A stretch of 64,000 bases of DNA from Candidatus Gastranaerophilales bacterium (GCA_944325875.1 CALVBU010000001.1:310001-374000), one strand, 5' to 3'. Shown: positions 53,054 to 62,070, numbered from the stretch's first letter. A program made the numbers and translations. Notes: generated by a model not told the origin, from the letters alone.

Positions 53054-53397
53054 TCATCCACCATAATTAGCCCGTATGAATCCACTGGAAAGCCATAATC
53101 CTCAATACTTAGTACCTGACCATATCTGATAAGATCTGCAACATCTGTATTGAAATTAACTATTCCTAATGTAACCCCGCTAAACAGTATCGCAAAAGCT
53201 GCACAAGCAATTTTTAATTTAGCAGATGTTTTACGGGTTTTAAGATATTCAGGTTTAACTTCCTGTATCAAAGCTGAAACCTTATCCATTATTTCTTGTT
53301 CCTTACGACAATCTTCACATTCCAGCAAATGCTGTTGCAAAGTTTCCTCATCGGAAAAAGTAAACAAGGCTTCGTATTTATCACATTTTTTACTCAT
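53050..53397 (-). CDS. Anti-sigma factor with zinc-finger domain (zf-HC2-like)
   Basis: A 115-residue protein: FSDEETLQQHLLECEDCRKEQEIMDKVSAL shows the H-x3-C-x2-C zinc motif of anti-sigma domains. A transmembrane helix follows (LKIACAAFAILFSGVTLGIV, about residues 67-86) and a short extracytoplasmic tail of about 29 residues. It would hold the ECF sigma factor at the membrane. It overlaps the sigma gene by 4 bases. The short external tail leaves little room for sensing, so the Spy-like protein may do that. Confidence 0.85.
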   Translation of the reverse strand: MSKKCDKYEALFTFSDEETLQQHLLECEDCRKEQEIMDKVSALIQEVKPEYLKTRKTSAKLKIACAAFAILFSGVTLGIVNFNTDVADLIRYGQVLSIEDYGFPVDSYGLIMVDE

Positions 53398-53538
53398 TTT
53401 ATTACCTCTATATCATTATAACGAAATTCAAAAATAAATTGTTCATTTTTCTTTATGAAATGTTGAAAAAAATTTTTTTTGGTTTTAATATATGCAGGTC
53501 GAAATATAAATTATCAATTAAAATTTTAACCGGACAAA

Positions 53539-54165
53539 ATGGGATTTCAAAACTTTTTAAGAAATGTATGCACCCAATTAGGGGAAAATAACAAACCAAC
53601 CTATGCTGTAGTAGCTATTGCGGCAGTAAAAGGAATTTGTCGTCCTACATTCACAATGATGGACAAAAAGGAAAAGCCAGAAACTAAAAAATATACAGCT
53701 CTTAGAGAAGGGCTTACTGAACTCATTGCAATTCCTGTATACTTAGGTTGTGGCTACCTAGCAGGAAAGTGTTCAAGATTATTTACTAAAAATGTAACTA
53801 AAGAAGACTTTTTAACAAATAAAGTAAAACAAGATATCGCTAACGGGATTAGTAACGAAAATATAACAAAAGCCATTAGTAATGCAGAAAAACAGCTCGA
53901 AAAATATAAAATAAGAGCTACAAACAATTTAAGATTCATAGGTGTTTGTGCAGCAGCGTTAGTAGCAATTCCGGCATTATGTTCAATCACAATTAAACCT
54001 GTTATGTCAAAGATATTAAAAATGCCAAAAGAAAATAATGAAGAAAACACTAAACAACCTATAACACAACCACAAACACAAATAAGAAATTACACAAAGC
54101 CTGCAGTTAAATTACAAACATACATAACTGCACCGCAAACAGGAATGAAAGTAGGTGGCGTATGA
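53539..54165 (+). CDS. Lineage-type membrane protein, first of a tandem pair
   Basis: A 208-residue protein with two or three hydrophobic helices (about residues 68-86 and 138-156). The segment ICRPTFTMMDKKEKPETKKYTALREGLTELIAIPVYLGCGYL aligns by eye with the next gene's IGRPGFILIDNDISPDTKKYAAAKEFLYQATCLLVYMALVIP, so the pair are paralogs. The C-terminus is Gln/Thr-rich. The stop overlaps the next ATG (4 bases). No named family. No clear ribosome site. Function unknown. Confidence 0.7.
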   Translation: MGFQNFLRNVCTQLGENNKPTYAVVAIAAVKGICRPTFTMMDKKEKPETKKYTALREGLTELIAIPVYLGCGYLAGKCSRLFTKNVTKEDFLTNKVKQDIANGISNENITKAISNAEKQLEKYKIRATNNLRFIGVCAAALVAIPALCSITIKPVMSKILKMPKENNEENTKQPITQPQTQIRNYTKPAVKLQTYITAPQTGMKVGGV

Positions 54166-54803
54166 TAGGACCAATTACAAGCGCACTTACAAATTCAGGA
54201 TTAACAAACCTTGTACAAAGTACAAGCTCTTCCGTAACAACAGAAACAGTTTTAAAAGCCATTGGAAGACCTGGATTTATTCTAATAGATAATGATATCT
54301 CACCTGATACAAAAAAATATGCAGCAGCAAAAGAATTCTTATATCAGGCAACCTGTCTACTCGTATATATGGCCCTAGTTATTCCTGTATTTAAAAAAGG
54401 GGCTTTCAAATTCGGGCAAAAATATTTATACAAAGACATGCCAGAAGCCGGCTTTGCAAAATTCAAAGATTTAAAGACTTACGAATTATACAGGAAACTT
54501 TCTGATAAATCTGTGGAAGACAGACAACACATCTTAAATATAAATAAACTACAAGACCGTTTTTCTCCTGATATCAGAAAAGAACTTACAACAGCAGAAG
54601 ATCCTGATAAATTCACAAAGATAAAAGGATGTGTAGAATTAGGCTCACTTATTGGTTCTGTAGTAGGTCTAGCAATATTAGCACCACAAGTAAGTCATGC
54701 TTTCATACACCCAGCACTAAGAATGCTTGGACTTGAGAAAAAAGAAGCTAAAGAAAACAAAGCTGATGATAATAAAGCTCAAGCCTTAAATAAAACTGCT
54801 TAA
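54162..54803 (+). CDS. Lineage-type membrane protein, second of a tandem pair
   Basis: A 213-residue paralog of the preceding gene, sharing the RPGF-x(3)-D-x(6)-TKKYAAAKE-x-L pattern at residues 37-60, with hydrophobic helices at about 62-80 and 160-180. The basic, lysine-rich, acidic-tailed C-terminus (KKEAKENKADDNKAQ) differs from the first copy. It overlaps the convergent trmFO by 18 bases. Function unknown; likely an inner-membrane protein. Confidence 0.7.
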   Translation: MIGPITSALTNSGLTNLVQSTSSSVTTETVLKAIGRPGFILIDNDISPDTKKYAAAKEFLYQATCLLVYMALVIPVFKKGAFKFGQKYLYKDMPEAGFAKFKDLKTYELYRKLSDKSVEDRQHILNINKLQDRFSPDIRKELTTAEDPDKFTKIKGCVELGSLIGSVVGLAILAPQVSHAFIHPALRMLGLEKKEAKENKADDNKAQALNKTA

Positions 54804-56087
54804 CGCTTCAATAGAGCGTTTTACAATTAGCTCAGCTTTCAACTTTTTATTTTTACGTTCTTTTTTCGGCAATTCTACAGATGGAACAATACCCCAATTG
54901 GAATTTATCGGTTGAAATTTATCATGTTCTGGATTTGAAATATACTTGGTCAAAGCTCCCAGCATAGTTTCTTCAGGTAATACTAAGAGTTGTTCATCAT
55001 TTAAAAATCTTGCCATATTTATACCAGCCAAAAGACCTGAAGCAATTGATTCGGTATAACCTTCTGTTCCTGTAATTTGACCAGCAAAGAACAAATTCTC
55101 ACGTTTTTTTGTCTGTAGTGAAGCTTTGAGAAGCTTTGGAGAGTTAATAAATGTATTACGATGCATAACACCGTATCTTACAATATTGACATTCTCAAGC
55201 CCAGGGATAGACTGTAAAAGTTCTTTTTGAGCACCCCATTTTAAATTTGTTTGGAATCCCACCAAATTAAATAAAGTCTTTGCAGAATTATCCTGTCTTA
55301 ATTGAACAACAGCATAATTTTCTTCCCCTGTACGCTTATCAACAAGCCCAACAGGTTTCATCGGACCAAATCGAAGAGTATCAACACCTCTTGAAGCTAA
55401 AACCTCTATAGGTAGACAACTTTCAAAGAATTTAGCATTTTTCTCAAACTCTTTTAATTCAATTTTTGGAGCATTAATTAATATATTATAGAATTTTTCA
55501 TATTGCTCCTTATTCATCGGACAATTAATATAAGAAGCTTCGCCTTTATCATATCTGCTTGCCCAAAAAGCTTTTTCAAAATCAATGCTATCTTTTTCGA
55601 CAATAGGAGCAATAGCATCAAAGAAATATAAATGCTCGCTTTCTGTAAACTTTTTAATTGATTCGGCCATTAAATCAGAAGTCAACGGTCCTGATGCCAT
55701 AATTACGTTTCCTTCAGGAATTTCTGTAACTTCTTCATTTATAATCTCAATATTTGGATTATTTTTTATTTTTTGAGTAACCGTTTCAGAGAAAAGTTCT
55801 CTATCTATAGCCAAAGCACTTCCAGCAGGAACCGCACAATCTCTTGCAATTTTAATAAGTTCACCGCCTAAAAGCTCCATTTCTTTCTTTAACAATCCTG
55901 AAGCATTTGAGCAATCAGCCGCACCAAGGCTGTTAGAGCAAACAAATTCCGCAAACTTATCTGTCTTATGAGCTCCTGTTGATTTTACAGGTCTCATCTC
56001 ATACAATTTAACTTTTATTCCTCGCTTTGCAAGTTGTAAAGCGGCTTCACTACCCGCTAATCCTGCACCAATTACTTTAACTTCCAT
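54786..56087 (-). CDS. trmFO: Methylenetetrahydrofolate-tRNA-(uracil-5-)-methyltransferase
   Basis: A 433-residue FAD/folate enzyme making m5U54 in tRNA. N-terminal dinucleotide motif VIGAGLAGSEAALQLAKRGIKVKLYEMRP, then AEFVCSNSLG, SNASGLLKKEM, GPLTSDLMAE, YFDAIAPIVEKDSIDFEKAFWASRYDKG, CPMNKEQYEKFY, and the second FAD region FFAGQITGTEGYTESIASGLLAGINMARF. Length is normal. It ends inside the 54162 gene on the opposite strand. Confidence 0.96.
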   Translation of the reverse strand: MEVKVIGAGLAGSEAALQLAKRGIKVKLYEMRPVKSTGAHKTDKFAEFVCSNSLGAADCSNASGLLKKEMELLGGELIKIARDCAVPAGSALAIDRELFSETVTQKIKNNPNIEIINEEVTEIPEGNVIMASGPLTSDLMAESIKKFTESEHLYFFDAIAPIVEKDSIDFEKAFWASRYDKGEASYINCPMNKEQYEKFYNILINAPKIELKEFEKNAKFFESCLPIEVLASRGVDTLRFGPMKPVGLVDKRTGEENYAVVQLRQDNSAKTLFNLVGFQTNLKWGAQKELLQSIPGLENVNIVRYGVMHRNTFINSPKLLKASLQTKKRENLFFAGQITGTEGYTESIASGLLAGINMARFLNDEQLLVLPEETMLGALTKYISNPEHDKFQPINSNWGIVPSVELPKKERKNKKLKAELIVKRSIEALSSFI

Positions 56088-56205
56088 ATTTTGAGTTTAA
56101 AATAGAAAATATCCTATGTCAATTTCAACTTTTATGTAATTTTTATATACCATTTTTATTTAAAAATAAGGTTTATTGCAGTTTTGTAAAATTATTATTA
56201 TAATT

Positions 56206-56265
56206 GTAGTAAATTGCTTGCAAATTTACTACGCATTAAGTATGATAATTACACTTATTCATACT
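56206..56265. promoter_or_regulatory. Inverted repeats upstream of the 56373 gene
   Basis: GTAGTAAATT (56206-56215) and AATTTACTAC (56223-56232) form a perfect 10-bp inverted repeat with a 7-base loop. AGTATG (56239-56244) and CATACT (56260-56265) follow 7 bases on. They lie in a 285-base gap without genes and about 110-165 bases before the ATG. Operator or leader structure; no T run, so not a terminator. Confidence 0.45.
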
Positions 56266-56372
56266 GAGTTTTGTTAAATTATTTTAAACAAACCCCAAAA
56301 TATAGCAATAAGTAGCAATCAATAGTTTTTATTAAACATGTGTAGATAGTTATAAAAAGTTAAAGTAGGGAT

Positions 56373-58520
56373 ATGGTAGTAAAAGCAGTAAATACACCGG
56401 TAAACGAACATGCAGGTTTAAATAACAGACAAAACCGCAATATTAGCAAAGCCTTAAAAAATAATAATAGTTTCAATAATAATCCATCATTCCAAGGCAG
56501 CAATCCGATTGTAATGCTTATGGATGCAATTGATAGAGGCGGTTTTGCAGCATCTTTCATTGCTCAAGATGGTATCGGTATGGTAGCACCTCGTATTAAA
56601 GAAGGTTTAAACCGCGGAAGAAAAACCGACGAAAACGGGAAAAAACATGGTCCGTTAAATTGGGAATTTGCGAGAAAAGAAGGTATCCGTGAAATTTTAA
56701 GCGGTCCAAGTGCGTTTATCATTCCTGCTATTATGCTACATTTCATAACAAAACATTCAGGATCTGCAAACAATGTATCAATTGATACAATTAAAGGTCT
56801 TGGACAAATCTTTGAAAATTATGCAACCGAAAACAGAAATACATTATCTGACATTTCTAAAACAAAAAAAGAATTTTACGAAAAAGTATTTGCAAATGTC
56901 TTAACAGAAACAACATCAATAAAAGATGGTACAGCAATCAAGAAAACCCTTAGTGATGAAACCATTGCAGAAAAAGCTAAAGAATTCACAAATAGAGTTA
57001 TAGAAATAGAAAACGCAAAATCAAAAGGATTCTTCAAAAACTTATTAGATATAAAAGTTGAAGGTTCTGCAGAAGACCTTACTCAAAAATTAGCAGATGA
57101 CTTTATGATGATAAAGAAAGAAAACTTATCACCATCTGTTAATGAAATGCTTGCAAACCTTAAAGTTGAAGGTCGACAAGAACCTGTAACAGAACCATTT
57201 AAAAAACTTCTAGGTTCTATGAAAAACTACTCTGATGATGTAATAGCATCAGTTAATAAACAACTTGAAAAAGACGGAACAACAAATGTTGCAGATTTCT
57301 TGAAAAATCATACATCTCGACGTATCGGTTCAAGATTCACAACAATTATGTCAATGTTCTTTGCTGTTGTTGGATTCTATACAATTATTCCAAAACTGTA
57401 CAACCTTGGTTTAAAAGGAAATCCAGCTCTTAAAGATCAAGAGGAAGCACCTGCTACAGGTACAACTGAAAAAGCAGAAGATTCTGTTCAAGATAAAAAA
57501 GCTAAAGGAAAAGATATTGCATTCCAAGGTGCTGGGATCCAAAAAGTTATGGCAAAAACCGGCGACACCGTAATCAACACAGGATGGTTGAAAAAATTTG
57601 CAGATAAATTTGACTTTGATGGTCCATCAATGTCAGTTACAGCAATGTTAACGCTGTTATTCGGCTTCTGTCTACCTCCACGATACATAAACGGACAAGA
57701 TAAATACGATAAGAAAGAAATTCTTGTACGTGACATTTCAAGTTTCGTAGCTATTTTATTTGGAGCGAAAGCACTATCCAGAGCTTGTTCTGTAGTATTT
57801 TCAAAACTATCAGGCCTTGCTCTAAACACAACACCGGCAGATCATTCTAAATCAATTTTCCATAAAATTAAAAACTATGTAACAGCAGGTAGCGGTATCA
57901 ATGTATTGTCTAGTGAAGCTATTATTTCTAAATACTCAAATATCGACAAATTCAAAGGCGGCATTAACGGATTCTTTGACTTCATCGAAGAAAATGGCGG
58001 AAACATTAAGAAAATGCTTGGTCTAGATAAGACTGTTAAAGCTAATGCTGAAGCTATTATAGGCAAACCTCTTAAAAATGCTTCAATTAAAGATATCAAA
58101 GATGCATTTAAAAATATACCAAACGACAATGAATCACTTCAAAATATTTATAAAGTATTCAAAAACGTTAAAGATAATAAATACATAAATTACGCAAAAA
58201 CAATGAACAGCTTCTTTGGAGCATTATCAACTCTAGCTCTTGTACCAATGTTTATGATATGGCTTGCTAGATATTGCGACAGAATGACTAAAAATGACCG
58301 AGCTAAAGAAAAATTAGCAAGCTCAACACCAGCCAATGATAATACACCAAAGACAGAACAGTCTAACAACACTAACAAAGTTAATGAAACAAAACAAGTA
58401 GCTCAAGTAAAAGAAGTAAAACAACCTGAGCAAATCAAACCTCAAGAAAACTTACAAGCTAATCAACAGACTCAAGATAAAAATACAAAATTAACAATGA
58501 ACCAATTTTTGAAAAAATAA
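56373..58520 (+). CDS. Large lineage-type membrane protein with F-x-G motifs
   Basis: A 715-residue protein. A polar Asn-rich N-terminus carries PSFQGSNP (F40-Q-G42), and DIAFQGAG occurs again in the middle. Hydrophobic helices lie at about residues 115-130, 333-350, 425-445 and 600-625, separated by long helical soluble regions. The segment MDAIDRGGFAASFIAQDGIG recalls the RPGF-x(3)-D region of the 53539/54162 pair. The tail is Gln/Glu-rich and repetitive. AGTAGGG lies before ATG 56373. Closed by a strong terminator. No named family. Confidence 0.75.
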   Translation: MVVKAVNTPVNEHAGLNNRQNRNISKALKNNNSFNNNPSFQGSNPIVMLMDAIDRGGFAASFIAQDGIGMVAPRIKEGLNRGRKTDENGKKHGPLNWEFARKEGIREILSGPSAFIIPAIMLHFITKHSGSANNVSIDTIKGLGQIFENYATENRNTLSDISKTKKEFYEKVFANVLTETTSIKDGTAIKKTLSDETIAEKAKEFTNRVIEIENAKSKGFFKNLLDIKVEGSAEDLTQKLADDFMMIKKENLSPSVNEMLANLKVEGRQEPVTEPFKKLLGSMKNYSDDVIASVNKQLEKDGTTNVADFLKNHTSRRIGSRFTTIMSMFFAVVGFYTIIPKLYNLGLKGNPALKDQEEAPATGTTEKAEDSVQDKKAKGKDIAFQGAGIQKVMAKTGDTVINTGWLKKFADKFDFDGPSMSVTAMLTLLFGFCLPPRYINGQDKYDKKEILVRDISSFVAILFGAKALSRACSVVFSKLSGLALNTTPADHSKSIFHKIKNYVTAGSGINVLSSEAIISKYSNIDKFKGGINGFFDFIEENGGNIKKMLGLDKTVKANAEAIIGKPLKNASIKDIKDAFKNIPNDNESLQNIYKVFKNVKDNKYINYAKTMNSFFGALSTLALVPMFMIWLARYCDRMTKNDRAKEKLASSTPANDNTPKTEQSNNTNKVNETKQVAQVKEVKQPEQIKPQENLQANQQTQDKNTKLTMNQFLKK

Positions 58521-58546
58521 TTATAACTATCACACACAAATAAAAG

Positions 58547-58577
58547 AGCACCGATGAAAATTCATCGGTGCTACTTT
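58547..58577. terminator. Bidirectional terminator
   Basis: AGCACCGATGAA (58547-58558) and TTCATCGGTGCT (58561-58572), perfect 12-bp stem, T run to the right and A run to the left, between two convergent genes. Confidence 0.94.
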
Positions 58578-58592
58578 TTTACTTTTATTTAA

Positions 58593-58799
58593 TTACTTAT
58601 TTTCAATTAAAGCGTTGATATCAGCTACCATTGCATCAGGGTCAAAGCCGTGTACACGAGCACCAGCCTCAAGATTTTCAAATCTTGCTGCAGCACAACC
58701 GATACAACCTAAACCATATTTTTGAAATACTTCAATACTTTCAGGATGAGCTTGTACGATATCCATAATATTCATTTCTTTAGTTACTTTGTCTGCCAT
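58593..58799 (-). CDS. DUF1858 small protein
   Basis: A 68-residue protein: VTKEMNIMDIVQAHPESIEVFQKYGLGCIGCAAARFENLEAGARVHGFDPDAMVADINALI is a complete DUF1858 domain, with the C-x2-C pair in GLGCIGCA. Family members are linked to iron-sulfur or sulfur chemistry and to hybrid-cluster proteins, usually as small partners. AAGGAG lies before ATG 58799. Single-gene unit. Confidence 0.92.
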   Translation of the reverse strand: MADKVTKEMNIMDIVQAHPESIEVFQKYGLGCIGCAAARFENLEAGARVHGFDPDAMVADINALIENK

Positions 58800-58908
58800 A
58801 ATTTTATCTCCTTTTCACTAACACGTACATTCCTAATTCGAATACAAATTATTGACTTTTAAATTTATATCCTTAAATAAATTATACACGAAAAAGAAGG
58901 ATGTGTAT

Positions 58909-59067
58909 ATGGAATTATTAAAAAAACTTTTCAAAGACGACGAAAAAGTAATTGGTTTGTGTGCGTTCAAAAAACAACCACAAAAAATTTATTCTTATGA
59001 GCCAAAGTTTAAAGCAACTAAATTATGCTACTGCACAAACACAAAAAATAACTTCTTCTTATTGTAA
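58909..59067 (+). CDS. Very short protein, 52 residues
   Basis: MELLKKLFKDDEKVIGLCAFKKQPQ and a basic, cysteine-bearing remainder to NNFFLL. I take ATG 58909 because AAGAAGGA is 8 bases upstream and TATACA lies about 25 bases before; the longer frame starts at TTG with no site. Its 3' end overlaps the convergent SpoU methylase by 9 bases. It may be a real small gene, but evidence is limited to the start signals. Confidence 0.45.
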   Translation: MELLKKLFKDDEKVIGLCAFKKQPQKIYSYEPKFKATKLCYCTNTKNNFFLL

Positions 59068-59808
59068 ACAAAAAAGTTTGTACAAAACAACAGCACATGA
59101 AACACTAAGATTAAGTGATTCAACATTCTCAGCCATCTCAATTTTCACTGCACCATCAGAAAATTGAATGAGCTCGTCACTTAATCCATCAGCCTCACTG
59201 CCAAACATAACTAAACACGGAAGACTAACTGTAAAATCCTTTAAATACTTTTGAGCTCGAGGCAAAGTCGCAACTTTTGAAAAGTTGTTAAACACTGAAA
59301 GCTCAGAAAACTCCTTAAGATGCACCACAGGAATTTTCCATAAATTTCCGACAGAAGAACGAACACATTTAGGATTATACAAATCGGCACAATCTCCATA
59401 CAAAACAACAGCATCAGCACCAAATGCTACCGAAGTACGAAGTATCGTGCCGAGATTTCCTAAATCTCTAATATTCTCTAACAACACGACTTTTTTACAA
59501 TCTGATAAAACTTTTTTATCATAAACTCTCTGAGTAGCTATTGCAACAATTTCAGGAGGTGTATCGGTAGTAGAAATTTTCTTTAAAACAGCTTCATTTG
59601 TCTGAACAATTTTATCAGACAAAAATGAATAATTCTGAGCTTTTTCTGATAGAACAAAAGCTTTCTCAATAACAACACCGGCATCAAAAGCCTCTTTAAC
59701 AGACTTTTCACCTTCTAACAAAAATTTATGAGTTTTGTCTCTATATTTTTTTTGCTGTAATTTTACGGTTTCTTTTACTAACTCATTATTAACGCTTGTA
59801 ATTTCCAC
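59059..59808 (-). CDS. SpoU (TrmH) family RNA 2'-O-methyltransferase
   Basis: A 249-residue SPOUT enzyme: N-terminal substrate-binding domain KFLLEGEKSVKEAFDAGV (L30e-like), then the knotted core VVLLENIRDLGNLGTILRTSVAFGADAVVLYGDC, CVRSSVGNLWKIPVVH, MFGSEADGLSDELI and the final IEMAENVESLNLSVSCAVVLYKL. This is the RlmB/TrmH-type 23S rRNA or tRNA ribose methylase set; which site cannot be told. GTG start at 59808 overlaps the pepP stop in TAGTG, so translation is coupled. Confidence 0.92.
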   Translation of the reverse strand: MEITSVNNELVKETVKLQQKKYRDKTHKFLLEGEKSVKEAFDAGVVIEKAFVLSEKAQNYSFLSDKIVQTNEAVLKKISTTDTPPEIVAIATQRVYDKKVLSDCKKVVLLENIRDLGNLGTILRTSVAFGADAVVLYGDCADLYNPKCVRSSVGNLWKIPVVHLKEFSELSVFNNFSKVATLPRAQKYLKDFTVSLPCLVMFGSEADGLSDELIQFSDGAVKIEMAENVESLNLSVSCAVVLYKLFCLQ

Positions 59809-61373
59809 TACAACACCTCAAAATCACTTAACCAAGCTTTTTCTTGTTCACTCAGCATGTCATAATCAATAAGTTTCTTCTCATAATTCATTTTCACAAA
59901 CGAATTTATTTTGCCATCCTTTAAATAGCAAGAATTTTCCAATCTTACTCCAAAATAATCCTGATTATATAATCCGGGTTCTATAGTAAAACACATATTT
60001 TCTTTCAATTTAACTTTAGCGATTTCGCTATTAGAAAGATTTGGCGGATATTCATGAACACTAATTCCAATACCATGCCCTAGTCCATGATTAAATACAA
60101 AGCCATCTATTTCGTTTTCGGCAAAAATCTTTCTGGCTAAAGAATCAATATCAAAACCGCTTGTCTCAGGAGTAACATTATAATTAAAAGCATTTAAAAA
60201 TACTTTTAAAACTGTAGTATAAACTTTTCTTTGAAGATCAGATGGCTGGCCTTTTACAAAAACTCTGGTAATATCCGTCGCTAAACCACCCTCATAATAA
60301 GCACCGCAATCAATTAAAATAAGACTTCCATCACTAATCACTTCATCTTTTGAAGACTTTGAATAATGTGCAAGTGCAGAATTTTTATCTTTTGCGACGA
60401 TTGATTTAAAACTTAACCCTAAAGCTCCAAACTTAATAAATTCTTCCTCTAACTTTTGAGCAATGTCAAATTCCGATATATTATCAGTATTTTCAATATA
60501 AGCCCTAACTGCACTTAGCGTCAAATCAGTTTTTTCAAAAGCTTTTTTATAATGATCTAATTCACAATCAGTCTTTATTGCTCGCAAACTTTGCACAGGA
60601 TTTTCTGTCATAGGAATTGCTTGAGTCTTTATAAGAGAATAATCATAAGCATTTATTGACTTTTTATCAACGTATATTTTACCTTGTATTGACCTTAATT
60701 TTGTCTCAAAATCAACATTTTCAGCTCTGGTAAAATATTCCGCATTAGATTTTATGACAATAGCCTTTGCTGAAATCTTGGAAGCGTAAGGTTTTGAAAA
60801 ATCTCTCTTATTAAATAAATAAGAAACATCCTCTGCATTAGTAAGTATAATCGCATCATCAGGAGCTAAATTTGATGTTATTTTATCAAGTTTTTCGTCA
60901 AACGAAAGACCAATATATTTTTCATCTATATCGACAATTTCATCTATTGGAAGCTCAAATTCAGCCTGTGCAGGATCTATATCTAACAATTTTACTTTAA
61001 AATATTTCTGAAATAATTCAACCCGAGCTTGAGAATTCTTCTTAGCTACCACACCAAGCACAGACCCCTCAGGGAATAATGATTTCATTCTATCAATCAT
61101 TTTTTCCCCAGATTGAAGTTTAACAACACTAACAAAGTTATGATCAACCTCCAAATCTGCTTGAATATGATATCTGCCATCTACAAAAAGATAAATAGAA
61201 TCCTTTGTTACAATAGCATCACCGGTAGAACCCGTAAAACGAGTCAAATTATACCGTGAATTTTCTACCAACGAATTATACTCTACTAACAATTCATTGG
61301 TAGAATTCACAAGTAAACAATCAACTTGCTCTTTTTCTATAAAATCACGAATATTTCGAATAAAAGCTTCCAT
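59808..61373 (-). CDS. M24 aminopeptidase P (Xaa-Pro aminopeptidase)
   Basis: A 521-residue creatinase/aminopeptidase P-type protein with two N-terminal domains before the catalytic one. Metal ligands are D and D in LILIDCGAYYEGGLATDITRVFVKG, H in HGLGHGIGISVHEYP, and E in CFTIEPGLY and VRLENSCYLK. The usual three-domain length is normal. I start at ATG 61373, one base after the parvulin stop, giving MEAFIRNIRDFIEKEQVDCL. It removes N-terminal residues before proline. Confidence 0.92.
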   Translation of the reverse strand: MEAFIRNIRDFIEKEQVDCLLVNSTNELLVEYNSLVENSRYNLTRFTGSTGDAIVTKDSIYLFVDGRYHIQADLEVDHNFVSVVKLQSGEKMIDRMKSLFPEGSVLGVVAKKNSQARVELFQKYFKVKLLDIDPAQAEFELPIDEIVDIDEKYIGLSFDEKLDKITSNLAPDDAIILTNAEDVSYLFNKRDFSKPYASKISAKAIVIKSNAEYFTRAENVDFETKLRSIQGKIYVDKKSINAYDYSLIKTQAIPMTENPVQSLRAIKTDCELDHYKKAFEKTDLTLSAVRAYIENTDNISEFDIAQKLEEEFIKFGALGLSFKSIVAKDKNSALAHYSKSSKDEVISDGSLILIDCGAYYEGGLATDITRVFVKGQPSDLQRKVYTTVLKVFLNAFNYNVTPETSGFDIDSLARKIFAENEIDGFVFNHGLGHGIGISVHEYPPNLSNSEIAKVKLKENMCFTIEPGLYNQDYFGVRLENSCYLKDGKINSFVKMNYEKKLIDYDMLSEQEKAWLSDFEVL

Positions 61374-61374
61374 A

Positions 61375-61656
61375 TTATTTTTTATCAGTAACAAGTATTA
61401 AGTGCCAACCAAATTGAGTCTGTACAGGATTAGTTACAACACCAACCTCAGCATCGAAAGCAGCATCCTCAAAAGGTTTAACCATCATACCACGTCCAAA
61501 ATATCCTAAATCGCCACCATTAGCTCCTGAAGGGCATTCTGAATACTCAGCAGCTGCTGCTGCGAAGTCTTTACCATTTTTTATTTCTTCATACAAATTT
61601 TTAGCTTCAGCCTCAGTTTTTACTAAAATATGACTTGCTCTTACTTCTTCAGTCAT
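61375..61656 (-). CDS. Parvulin-type peptidyl-prolyl isomerase
   Basis: A 93-residue single-domain parvulin (PpiC type): RASHILVKTEAEAKNLYEEI, then FAAAAAEYSECPSGANGGDLGYFGRGMMVKPFEDAAF and the end VQTQFGWHLILV carry all the family landmarks. No signal peptide, so cytoplasmic. AAGGAG precedes ATG 61656. It heads a three-gene unit with the aminopeptidase and the SpoU methylase. Confidence 0.95.
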   Translation of the reverse strand: MTEEVRASHILVKTEAEAKNLYEEIKNGKDFAAAAAEYSECPSGANGGDLGYFGRGMMVKPFEDAAFDAEVGVVTNPVQTQFGWHLILVTDKK

Positions 61657-61704
61657 GGGAACACTCCTTATATTATCTAACTACACCCCTATTATATACA
61701 TGAA

Positions 61705-61744
61705 ATAAAAAAAAGAAAACCTGCCGGTATGCAGGCGACAGGTT
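61705..61744 (-). terminator. Terminator of the 61705 small RNA
   Basis: On the minus strand ACCTGTCG pairs with CGGCAGGT around a 9-base loop, followed by TTTTC and eight T (61703-61717). Confidence 0.85.
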
Positions 61745-61932
61745 CAAGTATATCAAACGTGAAAACTATTATGAAAAAGTGTACATAGCTTTTATAAAGG
61801 AATAAGCTCACCGTATTTTAAACCAAACCCGCTAAAGAAAAACTCTTATCGCAACCCCGAAAAAGTGCCTGGATACAGCAAGCTTACTTTATTATAATAA
61901 CGCTTTTTTAGCTACTTTTCACCCTCCGCGAG
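61705..61932 (-). ncRNA. Putative rod-shaped small RNA (6S-like)
   Basis: A 414-base gap (61657-62070) holds no gene except this. Read on the minus strand it has a strong terminator at its 3' end and pairs with itself along its length. 61916-61922 pairs with 61759-61765, 61910-61915 with 61785-61790, 61881-61893 with 61795-61808, and 61873-61878 with 61811-61816, with small bulges between. The apical part pairs CCAGGC with GUUUGG. A long rod with an internal open bubble of about 230 nt is what 6S RNA looks like. Ends are estimated; the promoter is only a weak TATAAA at about 61940. Confidence 0.55.
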
Positions 61933-62070
61933 AATGTATTTTATATAAAAAATATAACATTGTATAATTAATCCTAAAGAATTAGAGAAAAACTCTTGCA
62001 AAATAAAAACTTTTATATTAGATTAGAAGAGTAGCAAAACTTAAAGCTACAAAATAACTCAATAAATCAT

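Noticed and set aside
61705-61932. tmRNA, RNase P RNA or SRP RNA
   Set aside because: No tRNA-like ends or tag frame, no GAGGAAAGTCC motif, and no GGTCAGGTCCGGAAGGAAGCA-type loop was seen; a T-arm-like GGTTCAAGT at 61741 is on the wrong strand for the transcript.
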